Shown here: positions 37,978 through 47,404 of the stretch, one piece after another
How positions within the stretch are numbered: position 1 is the first letter of the stretch
How the letters are laid out: every line of letters starts with the position of its first letter
Origin: Maledivibacter sp.
GTDB lineage: Bacteria > Bacillota > Clostridia > Peptostreptococcales > Caminicellaceae
NCBI GenBank assembly: GCA_025210375.1
Contig: JAOASB010000013.1
Location: 124,001 to 188,000, forward strand
DNA length: 64,000 nt
Direction of reading: 5' to 3'
Notes under the pieces: generated by a model
What the model saw: the letters and a program-made list of their open reading frames with translations, nothing else
What the model was told of the DNA's origin: nothing
Database searches by the model: none
Translations under genes and position numbers: made by a program

Positions 37978-39867
37978 TTATGGTGTTGTCACAGTAATCG
38001 TATATGTCTTTACGGTTCCATCCTCTGCTGTTACTTCTAATACATCCTTATCTGCTAATTTTGCATCTGATGCCTTTGCTGTATCTCCATTTGCTGTACT
38101 CTGACCTGTTACAAATACTTTCAATGTTGCCTTTGAATTTCCTTTTGTAAGATTCGCTAAGAATGTTTGTACATCTACATTTGTTGTTATCGCTGTACTG
38201 TTTCCAACTATTGTTCCTCCATTATTATCTACCGTATATTCGCTGGATGATACTGTCGCGTCATTACTTTGATGAACATTACTTTTTGTAACTGCTACCT
38301 TATTAACAAACTGAACTACTTTATTGTTACCATCTACTGCTGCTATACCTATATTTTTACCGTCCGCAACTACTATTAAGTTTGCTTGTGATGCTGTTAA
38401 TGTATTTCCTACATAGGCTTTCCAATCAGCTCCTACATTTGGTGTGGCTACTGGATTAGCATCACCACTTACTACATATAAGAATTTTGTTGCTCCCTGG
38501 GGTAATGCTGGCATTGTAATACCTGTTTTATCATTACTCATAGTATCATCTGCTACCGTTACATTTCCTAACTGTGGTGCTGCTATTTGTACCGCTGTCC
38601 ACTGTGCATATACTGTTATATTTGCTGTTATTTTAGTACTTGCAGTAAATGCTGTACCACTTCCATCCGCTGCTGTATTCCAGCCTCCAAATATATAGTT
38701 TGCTTTAGTTGGATTTGTTGGTAGTGTTATAGTAGCTCCCGATATAATATTTGTAATCGCTGATACACTACTTCCACCTTGACTATCAAATGTTACTGTA
38801 TATTTCTCTACTGCCGATTGTTCATCGTACTCTTCATAAATATCAAGTTCATCATCATCTTCATCATACTTATACTTAGCTGCTATGTCGTTATCTTCAT
38901 CTACTACCATAATCTTAACATCTTTTTCATCAAATACATCATTAACTTCTTTAGCTATATCTTCGATAAATTTTCTAAAATCGCTATCATCTCTATTAAA
39001 CCATTTAGATGAATGTCTATCAAAGTTTTCCCCTTCCATTTCTACTGTGATATAACTTGAATGTTTTGATAGGTTATAGCCAAATTCTAAATCATACTCA
39101 CCATCTGTATACTCATCATAATCATCATCAAGTATATCTTCTATATCATCAACATCTATATCATTGTCATATTCGGACTTTGTTCTAAGCTTATTTCTGC
39201 CTTCATCGTATTCATATTCTGCAACTTCTTTAGAATGTTTATCCTCTACTTCAATGCGAACATCCTTATTTAAATATCCTGCAATGGTCTCAGCAATATC
39301 CTCAACAAAATCTTCAAACTCATCATCATCTCTTTTTTCCCAGTCCGAAGAAGTTTTAGTAAAATCTTCACCCTTCATTTCTAACTTTATGTAACTATGA
39401 CCACTAGACAAATCATATTCAAATTCTAGCTTTTCTTTTCCCCCAGTATAATCTTCATAATCTCTATTGAGTTCATCTTCAATGTCTTCAATACTATTCT
39501 TATTGACTATTACATAGGGTGAATTATAGTTTTGAAAATTATAATTCTGATTATTTTGATTATAGTATGGCAAAGCGGAATATTGATTCTTATTAGTTAA
39601 GCTTACGGTTTTTGTATTGTCATCCCATGAAACATCAAAGCCTAGATAGTTAGAAACATCTTTCAACGGCACATATATTGAACCACCGTATATTAATGGC
39701 TCTTTAGAAAGGTGTACATAACTTCCATTAATATTAACTTTTATATTGTAAAACCAAGCAGTTATTTGCTTACTATAACCTGCTCCAAATGAAATACTCC
39801 CGCCTATTAAAGTACTTAACAGTAGTATCATGATAACATTTCTCATTATTTTTTTTCTTTTCTTCAT
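37978..39867 (-). CDS. secreted surface protein with CuAO-like stalk, acidic repeats and InlB B-repeat
   Basis: A 629-residue exported protein: signal peptide (about 1-30); copper-amine-oxidase-type N-terminal stalk domain (about 32-95, YVPLKDVSNYLGFDVSWDDNTKTVSL); an Asn/Tyr-rich linker; two very acidic repeats of about 110 residues (about 124-234 and 237-348, each with E/D-rich start, SSxWxxRDD and YKYDE-type end); an InlB B-repeat (about 356-424, VTFDSQGG to FGGWNTAADGSGTAFT to VYAQWT); and a beta-rich tail ending YTITVTTP. No sortase motif or SLH domain is visible, so anchoring is unclear. The InlB repeat and tail have noticeably higher GC and different codon use than the acidic part. Confidence 0.8.
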   Translation of the reverse strand: MKKRKKIMRNVIMILLLSTLIGGSISFGAGYSKQITAWFYNIKVNINGSYVHLSKEPLIYGGSIYVPLKDVSNYLGFDVSWDDNTKTVSLTNKNQYSALPYYNQNNQNYNFQNYNSPYVIVNKNSIEDIEDELNRDYEDYTGGKEKLEFEYDLSSGHSYIKLEMKGEDFTKTSSDWEKRDDDEFEDFVEDIAETIAGYLNKDVRIEVEDKHSKEVAEYEYDEGRNKLRTKSEYDNDIDVDDIEDILDDDYDEYTDGEYDLEFGYNLSKHSSYITVEMEGENFDRHSSKWFNRDDSDFRKFIEDIAKEVNDVFDEKDVKIMVVDEDNDIAAKYKYDEDDDELDIYEEYDEQSAVEKYTVTFDSQGGSSVSAITNIISGATITLPTNPTKANYIFGGWNTAADGSGTAFTASTKITANITVYAQWTAVQIAAPQLGNVTVADDTMSNDKTGITMPALPQGATKFLYVVSGDANPVATPNVGADWKAYVGNTLTASQANLIVVADGKNIGIAAVDGNNKVVQFVNKVAVTKSNVHQSNDATVSSSEYTVDNNGGTIVGNSTAITTNVDVQTFLANLTKGNSKATLKVFVTGQSTANGDTAKASDAKLADKDVLEVTAEDGTVKTYTITVTTP

Positions 39868-40014
39868 CGGCTTTCCTCTCCCCCATCAAAAATTTTGAAA
39901 TTCATAACTTTCGTTATAGATATTTTCATAAAGACCTTGGGCTTCCCATTCCAACCCCTTTTAAGTGTGGAATATTTACTTATTGAAAATATTAGTTTTA
40001 TTATACAAGACTAT

Positions 40015-40118
40015 TATAGATATTTCAGTTAAACAATTAATTTATACACATCAAAAATCCCTAAAAACATCGGATATTTTGAGATGTATAAATTAAGTTT
40101 AACTTTGGGAAATCTATA
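40015..40118. repeat. MITE-like hairpin element, full copy C
   Basis: First unit of a tandem pair. TATAGATATTTCAGTTAAAC at the left, GGGAAATCTATA at the right. Copies C and D form a 102-bp tandem repeat (40019-40120 and 40121-40222) with only three substitutions. Confidence 0.78.
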
Positions 40119-40220
40119 CAGATATTCCAGTTAAACAATTAATTTATACACATCAAAAATCCCTAAAAACATCGGATATTTTGAGATGTATGAATTAAGT
40201 TTAACTTTAGGAAATCTATA
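40115..40220. repeat. MITE-like hairpin element, full copy D (tandem with C)
   Basis: Second unit of the tandem; the two copies share the CTATA junction. It lies in the gap between the surface-protein start and the end of the ABC transporter gene. Confidence 0.78.
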
Positions 40221-40272
40221 CAGTACATTAATATATCGTCATAAACAAGAAAAAACTTTAATCGATACTAAA

Positions 40273-40314
40273 TTAGTCGTATATCAATTTATATAAACAC
40301 TGACATACGACTAA
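40273..40314 (-). terminator. inverted repeat after the fused ABC transporter operon
   Basis: TTAGTCGTAT (40273-40282) and ATACGACTAA (40305-40314) are perfectly complementary with a 22-nt loop, 48 bases after the ABC stop. Possible terminator; no strong T run. Confidence 0.35.
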
Positions 40315-40361
40315 TAAATTATCTTACAATATTTATCCTGTTTGAATAAAATAAAATTTTT

Positions 40362-42107
40362 TTACATATTCCACCCCTCTGCCTTTTTTCTAATTTCCAC
40401 AAATTTTTTATATATACCCTCTTTTTGGATCAAATCCTCATGCATACCAGATTCAGCGATTTTACCTTCATTCACAACGAGAATTTGGTCTGCATTTCTA
40501 ATTGTCGCTAATCGGTGTGCAATTGTAATAATCGTTTTTCCATGGGTAAGTTCAGAAATAGCGGACTGAATGAGATGCTCATTTTCTGGATCAACAGAAG
40601 CTGTAGCCTCATCAAGGATAATAATAGGTGCATCCTTAAGCATTGCCCTGGCTATAGAGATCCTTTGTTTCTCCCCTCCCGATAAGGATGAACCACCTTC
40701 TCCAATCATTGTATTATATCCATTTGGAAGTTCACAAATAAATTCATGACAACAAGCTTTCTTAGCAGCCTCGTAAACCTCTTCATCCGATGCGTCGGGT
40801 CTTCCAAAACGAATATTATTTATTATGGTATCGTTAAAAAGATAAACGGATTGAAAAACCATACTTATATTTTTAAGCAAGCTATCGCAGGTATATTCCC
40901 TTATATCATATCCTCCAACAGTAATAGACCCACTATCAAAATCATAGAATTTAGCGATCAGATTACAAAGGGTTGTTTTCCCACTGCCTGAAGGTCCAAC
41001 AATGGCAGTTGTTTTATTCTGAGGAATTGTAAATGACACATTATCAATAACCTCTCTTTTATCATAGGAAAATGATACGTTTTTAAAAACAATATTATAA
41101 TTCTCAGGATTAAGTTCTCTGCCTTTATCATCAATATATTCTTCATTCTTAAGTTTATCCATCTGATCCATTGCCACATCGATTACACTTAGAACATGGG
41201 CAGAATCACTTATGGGCTCAATCCCTTGAAAAATGCTAAATGAAAACATACAAAATACTAGCATAGTATGGAATTCCATTTGTCCAACAAATGTAAGATA
41301 TGATGTTGAAGCTACAAGTCCTACAGATGCAAGTTTTAACATCACCATATGTAAGCAATTGCTTGGTGTAAAACTTTTTTCTATCTTTATATTTATATCC
41401 TTGCTTTCCGTACAAGCGTTTTTCATAGCTTCAATGCTAATGCCCTCCTGCCCAAAGGATTTTACAATCGAAAGTCCTCTAGCATATTCAATTGCAGAAT
41501 TTGATAAATCTTTATTCGCTTTTTCTAATACATCGGCATTTTTTCGGCTTTTATTAGAAATTTGCTTTAAGAAAACTGCCGATAGAGCCACTCCTATAAT
41601 AGCAATTAAGGAAACAAGGGGATTATAAAATGCAAGAAAAATAAATATGCACAGGGCATTTAAATAACCGCTTATAAAGGTATTAATCATTCTAATTCCC
41701 ATCATTTCAAGAGTATCTAGCCCTGTGGTCACTGCATTTACAATATCCCCTACACTATTTTTATGAAAATATCCTAAGGAAACTCTTTTTAATATATTCC
41801 CTACTGCAAGTCTATCCCGGGCAGCAAGCTCATAACTAATACTCTCTTGATATCTTGCACGAAAATAATCAAATATGAATCTAAGAAAAATAAGAATGGC
41901 TATAATTACAAAGGATAACCATATCCATTCCTTATTAAAGCTATTTTTCCCATTAACATCTTCAATAAGCATTCCCAATGTATAGGCCGCTACCAAAATA
42001 GGCATCGCTGCAAACCATGTGGAAAAAAAGGAAAATACAAAACCAATATATAGTCTCCCCTTAAACTCTCCACACCAGTCTATAATTCTTTTCACAGTTC
42101 TAAACAT
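40362..42107 (-). CDS. fused ABC transporter, second subunit (YbtP/YbtQ-like pair)
   Basis: Membrane-ATPase fusion of 581 residues: six-helix membrane domain, then ATPase with Walker A GPSGSGKTT, signature LSGGEKQR and Walker B IIILDEATASVD with the catalytic Glu. The frame extends 39 codons upstream into the preceding gene, but GGAGGCAGGTAGG precedes the ATG at 42107, so the two genes overlap by eight bases. With its partner and the AraC regulator upstream this matches the layout of siderophore importers of the Ybt/Irt type as well as ordinary exporters; direction of transport is not provable here. Confidence 0.9.
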   Translation of the reverse strand: MFRTVKRIIDWCGEFKGRLYIGFVFSFFSTWFAAMPILVAAYTLGMLIEDVNGKNSFNKEWIWLSFVIIAILIFLRFIFDYFRARYQESISYELAARDRLAVGNILKRVSLGYFHKNSVGDIVNAVTTGLDTLEMMGIRMINTFISGYLNALCIFIFLAFYNPLVSLIAIIGVALSAVFLKQISNKSRKNADVLEKANKDLSNSAIEYARGLSIVKSFGQEGISIEAMKNACTESKDINIKIEKSFTPSNCLHMVMLKLASVGLVASTSYLTFVGQMEFHTMLVFCMFSFSIFQGIEPISDSAHVLSVIDVAMDQMDKLKNEEYIDDKGRELNPENYNIVFKNVSFSYDKREVIDNVSFTIPQNKTTAIVGPSGSGKTTLCNLIAKFYDFDSGSITVGGYDIREYTCDSLLKNISMVFQSVYLFNDTIINNIRFGRPDASDEEVYEAAKKACCHEFICELPNGYNTMIGEGGSSLSGGEKQRISIARAMLKDAPIIILDEATASVDPENEHLIQSAISELTHGKTIITIAHRLATIRNADQILVVNEGKIAESGMHEDLIQKEGIYKKFVEIRKKAEGWNM

Positions 42108-43872
42108 TCCTACCTGCCTCCTTTGCACCAACAGCCCAAACCTTTGCCCCAATATGAGCCTTCCACATACTACAATATAAAGGGCAGTTTTCAAGCAATT
42201 CATCCTGTGTACCTGTCTGCACAATATTTCCGTTTTTCAATACAACAATTTGATTTGCATTTTTTATTGTAGAAAGGCGGTGTGCAATAACAAGCAGGGT
42301 TTTTCCCTTGGTAAGTGCAGATATAGATTTCTGGATTTTATCCTCATTTTCTGGATCTGTAAATGCTGTGGCCTCATCTAAAATAACAATTGGCGCATTT
42401 TTAAGTATCATTCTAGCAATTGCAATTCTCTGCTTTTCTCCTCCAGAAAGCCGGTTACCTGCATCCCCAGCAGATGTCATATAGCCATTATCTAATTTAT
42501 CTATAAATTCATCACATTGAGCTGCCCTTGCGGCAGCATAAACCTCTTCATCTGTAGCCTTTGGATTTCCCAGACGAATATTTTCTAAAATAGAACAATT
42601 AAAAAGAAAATTATCCTGTGTGACAAAGCTCACAATATTACTAAGCTGAGAAAGAGGAATGCTCTTTATATTTATCCCTCCGATTGTGATATTTCCACCT
42701 GTTACATCCCAGAACCTTGAAATAAGCCTTGCCACGGTAGATTTGCCTCCACCAGAGGGCCCAACTAATGCCGTGAAACTACCTTCCTTAATTTTTAAAT
42801 TTATACCATGCAAAACTTCATTATCTTTGCTATATCCAAAATGGACATTATTCAGTTCAACTTCAAACCCTTTAATTATAGCTGGTTCATGGGGTTCAGG
42901 TAATTCTTCCATGTCCAAAAACTCCTTTACACTGTTTATTACATAACCCATTTGTCTAATTTCTTCTGCAAATACCTCTAGCCTCACCAAAGAACCAACC
43001 ATACTCATAGAAAGTAGCATACAAATGAATATCTGTGCTGGATTAAGAATATCCTTTGTATAGAGAAATAGTCCCATTGGAAGGGTTCCCAACAATGTTG
43101 ATGGGAACAAAGCAAAGGTAAGCTTCATAGGCACCCATGTGGATGAAAGCCAATCCAAAATAAATGTCTTGAAATCCAGAATAGCCTTTTCAAACTTTTC
43201 ATAGGAATTCTGTGATTGCCCAAATGCCTTTACAACTTGTATTCCTTCAATATATTCCACAATGACGCTGCTAACGAAATTAGCTGACTTCATGTATTTA
43301 TCATGCTTTTCTCCATTACCTCTCATCAATATTGAAAAAGGAATCATAGAAAGGGGAATGGTTATAAGAGAAGCAAATGCTATTCTCCAATCGAAAAACA
43401 ATAGAGTTATGAATACCACAACAGGAAGAACGAAATGTCCTGTACCTTCCGGGATCATATGGGCAAGAGGCGGTTCTACATTTTCAATCCTATCCACCAT
43501 CATATTTTTGATCTCACCGATGGTTTTGTCTGCAACATTTCCAAGGGGCGCATGCATAAACTTATTCACTACACTCATACGCAATCTTTCAAGGATCGTA
43601 TACGCACCTTCATGGGAAAGCATAGTAGATATTCCAAAACATATTACTTTTACAAGATACCCTAGTATAGAAATACCTGACCATATTAAAATTGTATGTA
43701 CATCAATTTCGTTATAAATAAAGGCTAGTAAAATCTTATATACTGCAAAATAGGGAATGAGTCCTGAAAGGACACTTATAATTGATAAGATAACCGATGC
43801 AATAATTTTTCCTTTACAAAAACTGGCATAATTCATAAGAACAGAAAGCCAGCTTTCACTTCTTCTTTCCAT
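42100..43872 (-). CDS. fused ABC transporter, first subunit (YbtP/YbtQ-like pair)
   Basis: Membrane-ATPase fusion of 590 residues, partner of the 40362-42107 protein. Walker A GPSGGGKST, signature LSGGEKQR, Walker B VILDEATAFTD. Both ATPase sites look intact, unlike the exporter at 30-34 kb. It follows the AraC gene by 45 bases on the same strand, so regulator and transporter probably share a transcript. Confidence 0.9.
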   Translation of the reverse strand: MERRSESWLSVLMNYASFCKGKIIASVILSIISVLSGLIPYFAVYKILLAFIYNEIDVHTILIWSGISILGYLVKVICFGISTMLSHEGAYTILERLRMSVVNKFMHAPLGNVADKTIGEIKNMMVDRIENVEPPLAHMIPEGTGHFVLPVVVFITLLFFDWRIAFASLITIPLSMIPFSILMRGNGEKHDKYMKSANFVSSVIVEYIEGIQVVKAFGQSQNSYEKFEKAILDFKTFILDWLSSTWVPMKLTFALFPSTLLGTLPMGLFLYTKDILNPAQIFICMLLSMSMVGSLVRLEVFAEEIRQMGYVINSVKEFLDMEELPEPHEPAIIKGFEVELNNVHFGYSKDNEVLHGINLKIKEGSFTALVGPSGGGKSTVARLISRFWDVTGGNITIGGINIKSIPLSQLSNIVSFVTQDNFLFNCSILENIRLGNPKATDEEVYAAARAAQCDEFIDKLDNGYMTSAGDAGNRLSGGEKQRIAIARMILKNAPIVILDEATAFTDPENEDKIQKSISALTKGKTLLVIAHRLSTIKNANQIVVLKNGNIVQTGTQDELLENCPLYCSMWKAHIGAKVWAVGAKEAGRNV

Positions 43873-43917
43873 ATTGTTTCTTACCTTCCTTCTTTCTGTA
43901 TTTTAACTTTTGAGTAT

Positions 43918-44883
43918 TTATAAAGTCTCTCCCTTCCCAATAATACTTTTCCTATATTCCATTGGGGATACCCTCATCTCTTGTTTAAATGCAGCTGAAA
44001 ATTTACTTGGGTTTTCATATCCAACTTGCAGAGCAATTTTGGAAACATTCAACTTTGTTGTTCTAAGCATGCCCGCCGCTTTATTCATCTTATACTTTCT
44101 TATATAAGTAAAAATAGGGTCCCCATAAATCCCCTTAAAACAATTTTTCATTCCTGTCAATGAAATGTCATATTTTCTAGCTAATTCATCTAGGGTATAG
44201 CTTCTCTGCAAATTACTTATAAGCATATTATGAATTGCCTTTACCTTCTCTGTTTGAGCTTTATAAAAATATGGCCTTTCATCGGTATTTTGAGAAAGCT
44301 CAAGTCCATCTAAAAATAGTAGCAACTCAAATATCTTAATCTTAAAATAATAATCTCTTATCCTTTGGGGAACTGTATAAAGTTCTGAGAATATGTGGTC
44401 AATAGGTTTCACATTTCGTATAATGAAACTATGGTCTTTTGAAAAATATTTATTTTTCAAATCATTCATTGATACTGGAAAATCAGGAAATATTTTTTTC
44501 AATTCTTTGTCGGCTTTTTCTATTTCAAAAATAATATTCATTCCATGATAGTTAGACAGGGGAAAGAAAAAATTAGAATCATGCTTATATCTATCATCAA
44601 TTTTTAAATCCCCGCTTTTAATATAACAATAGGTGCCATTTTCCATTTCCTGCTCTATTCTTCCTTCTCTGCAATGATCAACACACAATAAATCTTTATC
44701 TGTGAAAAATTCAGATTTACAACTACTCATATGAAAATCATTATACATTATCATGATTCCATTAAAGACATGATACATTGTCATCATTCCATAGCCATCT
44801 TCGCTTTTGAATTTATAAATCTTGCAGTTTCTTCCCTCAGTAATAAGCTCCATATCTTTCTGTAGCTTTATATTATTGAACAT
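43918..44883 (-). CDS. AraC family regulator of the fused ABC transporter
   Basis: A 321-residue regulator: an N-terminal sensor region with YNDFHMSSCKSEFF, CVDHCREGRIEQEM and FFFPLSNYHGMNI, and a C-terminal AraC HTH pair (about 220-315; YTLDELARKYDISLTGMKNCF, VSKIALQVGYENPSKFSAAFK). It is clearly homologous to the second AraC regulator at 53858-54841. The frame opens five codons upstream, but GAGAGGTGG precedes the ATG at 44883. Relatives often control siderophore or multidrug-type ABC genes. A 16-bp palindromic motif lies 18-33 bases before the start. Confidence 0.9.
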   Translation of the reverse strand: MFNNIKLQKDMELITEGRNCKIYKFKSEDGYGMMTMYHVFNGIMIMYNDFHMSSCKSEFFTDKDLLCVDHCREGRIEQEMENGTYCYIKSGDLKIDDRYKHDSNFFFPLSNYHGMNIIFEIEKADKELKKIFPDFPVSMNDLKNKYFSKDHSFIIRNVKPIDHIFSELYTVPQRIRDYYFKIKIFELLLFLDGLELSQNTDERPYFYKAQTEKVKAIHNMLISNLQRSYTLDELARKYDISLTGMKNCFKGIYGDPIFTYIRKYKMNKAAGMLRTTKLNVSKIALQVGYENPSKFSAAFKQEMRVSPMEYRKSIIGKGETL

Positions 44884-44900
44884 TAAACCACCTCTCATAA

Positions 44901-44916
44901 GTTAGTGCTATCTAAC
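44901..44916. promoter_or_regulatory. 16-bp palindromic operator candidate, AraC gene 1
   Basis: GTTAGATAGCACTAAC on the minus strand, an imperfect palindrome (GTTAG...CTAAC). It matches the sites at 50112-50127 and 54856-54871 in length, arms and position just upstream of a gene start. Confidence 0.55.
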
Positions 44917-45022
44917 AAAATTTCAATCATTACACCTGTTCTCACAAAAGCAGTATATATCTAATACATATTTATTTCAACTCTACAGGGGCAACTATAA
45001 TCCGATTAGACATTTACTTTAT

Positions 45023-45060
45023 CAAAAAAAAATAGGCAACAAAGTAGCTGCCTATTTTTA
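45023..45060 (-). terminator. terminator of the nickel/peptide-type importer operon
   Basis: On the minus strand AATAGGCA and TGCCTATT form a stem with a 10-nt loop, followed by eight T residues, just after the binding-protein stop. Confidence 0.85.
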
Positions 45061-45065
45061 TCAAC

Positions 45066-46670
45066 CTACTGTTTCGGAGTCAACTTAGTAATATCGAAAA
45101 ATTCAGAGAACCCATAGAAATTATAACCAGAAATTTTATTCTCATTGTAGACTATTTTTTCCTTGATATAGGTTATTGGAATATCAATTACTTGATCATT
45201 ACTAAAGTTAATTATATAATCAAAAGCTTCTTTTACCTTATCATTGCTACCCGATGTTAGGTAATTATTAATGGCAGAAATGACCTTTTCTTTATCCTCA
45301 TGCTTAGAAATAGCTGCCATACCTGCAGAACTATCAAGCCAAGGATTAAAGTATCTTTGGGGAAGGGTAGCTCCTTCGTTTGTATCCCAAATGGTCAAAT
45401 CAAATTCCCCACTATAATCTGCTTTCCACCAAAGCATTTGCTCAAGTCCTTTGATTTCCAGATCTATTCCAGCCTCAGAAAGCTGACTTTTAATGACAGT
45501 AGCAATATTGCTATTGATATCCACTTCCTCTGGATAAGTGAATACAAGCTTCAATGCTTTACCATTTTTTTCTCTCACACCAGTTGATTCATTTACCATC
45601 CATCCCGATTCATCCAGTAACTTTTTTGCTTTTTCTATGTTATAGTCCCAATTATTATTCATACTACAATTTGAATACGCAATACCATCGAAAAACAATT
45701 TATCAGCCACTTCTTCATTTCCATAGGTAAGTCCTTCTGAAATAGCTTTTTTATCAATTGAGTGTGCAATTGCCCTACGCACATTTAAATCTGAGCATAG
45801 TTCACTTGAAGCATTTACAACTATATTTCTTGTACGCTCATTTTGATTAGCCATGATTCCTTTCATTGAAGGAATAGTAGATGACTGTGCATAATCATCA
45901 TAGGTAAGTTGTGCAGTACCAAAGATTAGATCAATTTCTCCTGTTTGCAATGCCTTTACCCTTGAAGATGATTCTGGTATGTACTTGACAATCACTTCAT
46001 CATAATATGGTGTTTCTTTCCAATAATTTTCATTACGAGTAAATTTGGTATATTCGCCCTTTTTAAATTTAGTATAAACATAGGGCCCTGTTCCAACGAA
46101 GGATGTCAATACTTTATTCTCTTTATCAATGCATTTTGGAGAAGGCATACCTAAGATATCCGGAGAACTTAAATCTGAAATCACTCCAAAATAAGGATTT
46201 TTATAGTTAATTTCTACTACATATTCACTAGGAGCTTCTATATTATTTATAGTCGAAATCCCTTTCATAAAGGCACAGTTCGGAATAGACCTATAAAATT
46301 CAAGAATTTCCTTTACTGCTGAAGCATCAAATTTCTCTCCATCATGGAAAGTTATTCCCTTTCTAAGCTTCATTGTTAGAATTGTTTTATCATCATTCCA
46401 TTCCCAGCTTTCCGCAAGACCCGGCTTATACTCGCCGTCCTCATAAACCACAAGGGTTTCATAAATCATCTTTTGAGCGATAGTAATGATGGGACTCATT
46501 CTGAGGGTAGTCATATTATCAAGCTCACCTATTGACGCGAGTTTAAGGATCTTTTCATCTTCTATCTTACCGCTATCAATAACATCTTTACTTTGATTCC
46601 CTCCGCAACCAGTAAAACCTATAACTAAGCATACAACTGTTAAAATAAATAGTACTAGTTTTTTCTTCAT
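45066..46670 (-). CDS. nickel/peptide-type ABC substrate-binding lipoprotein
   Basis: A 534-residue SBP_bac_5 family lipoprotein. Signal with lipobox GFTGC (Cys about 22); the family block GLAESWEWNDDKTILTMKLR and GITFHDGEKFDASAVKEIL; FVGTGPYVYTKFKKGEYTKF; and NVRRAIAHSIDKKAI. It resembles NikA/CntA-like proteins that bind nickel or metal-metallophore complexes as well as oligopeptide binders. It is the last gene of a permease-permease-ATPase-ATPase-binding protein operon; placing the binding protein last is unusual but fits the single terminator after it. Confidence 0.9.
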   Translation of the reverse strand: MKKKLVLFILTVVCLVIGFTGCGGNQSKDVIDSGKIEDEKILKLASIGELDNMTTLRMSPIITIAQKMIYETLVVYEDGEYKPGLAESWEWNDDKTILTMKLRKGITFHDGEKFDASAVKEILEFYRSIPNCAFMKGISTINNIEAPSEYVVEINYKNPYFGVISDLSSPDILGMPSPKCIDKENKVLTSFVGTGPYVYTKFKKGEYTKFTRNENYWKETPYYDEVIVKYIPESSSRVKALQTGEIDLIFGTAQLTYDDYAQSSTIPSMKGIMANQNERTRNIVVNASSELCSDLNVRRAIAHSIDKKAISEGLTYGNEEVADKLFFDGIAYSNCSMNNNWDYNIEKAKKLLDESGWMVNESTGVREKNGKALKLVFTYPEEVDINSNIATVIKSQLSEAGIDLEIKGLEQMLWWKADYSGEFDLTIWDTNEGATLPQRYFNPWLDSSAGMAAISKHEDKEKVISAINNYLTSGSNDKVKEAFDYIINFSNDQVIDIPITYIKEKIVYNENKISGYNFYGFSEFFDITKLTPKQ

Positions 46671-46696
46671 TATTATAATCCCTCTCTTTTATTATT

Positions 46697-47404
46697 TTAT
46701 TTTTTTATAACGGCAGTTTTTGTAAACTTACCTTTTTCCATAAAATATATTTCATCGGCAATTCTTTTAGCATGGTTTATATCGTGGGTAACAAAGAAAT
46801 AAGAACAACCGTATTTTTCCCTGTAATCCCTTAATAGACAAATCACTGAATCAGATGATATTAAATCCAGTCCACTTGTAACTTCATCAAGAACTAAAAA
46901 TTCTGGATGAACTGCTAAGGCTCTCAGCAAAGATATTCTTCTTTGCTCACCTCCTGACAAACGGCTTACGGGTGTCTTAAGTAAGCCTTTATCTAAACCA
47001 ACACTATCCATGAGATTCTTTAAAACTGATTTCCTTTCTTTTCTATTAAACTCCGTAAGATTAATAAGGGCCTCTTCCATATTATGATATACAGATAACC
47101 TAGGATTTAATGTTCCAGATGAATCTTGAAATACAGCCTGTAAACTTTTTCGGTGCTTTTTCCACTTTGAAAAGCTCCACTTAGATGTATCTTCATTGGA
47201 AAACATAACCTTACCCTTTGTGGGTTTTTCAAGTCCTATAATGAGCCTTGAAAGAGTGCTTTTTCCACTGCCACTTTCCCCCATTATCGCGATACTTTTT
47301 CCCTTTTCCCATTCTAAATTCAAATCTTGCAATACAGAGAATGAACTGTTTTTATCCGTTTTATAGGTCTGTGTAATATTGATCAACCTAATTCCATCCA
47401 ACAA
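46697..47404 (-). CDS. ABC transporter ATP-binding protein (DppF/NikE-like)
   Basis: A 235-residue ATPase: Walker A GESGSGKST, Q-loop AVFQDSSGTLNPR (typical of the Opp/Nik F-type subunit), signature LSGGEQRR, Walker B FLVLDEVTSGLD, His switch VTHD. TTG start with GGAGGAGGAG upstream; overlaps the previous gene by 22 bases, so translation is coupled. Confidence 0.9.
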   Translation of the reverse strand: MLDGIRLINITQTYKTDKNSSFSVLQDLNLEWEKGKSIAIMGESGSGKSTLSRLIIGLEKPTKGKVMFSNEDTSKWSFSKWKKHRKSLQAVFQDSSGTLNPRLSVYHNMEEALINLTEFNRKERKSVLKNLMDSVGLDKGLLKTPVSRLSGGEQRRISLLRALAVHPEFLVLDEVTSGLDLISSDSVICLLRDYREKYGCSYFFVTHDINHAKRIADEIYFMEKGKFTKTAVIKK

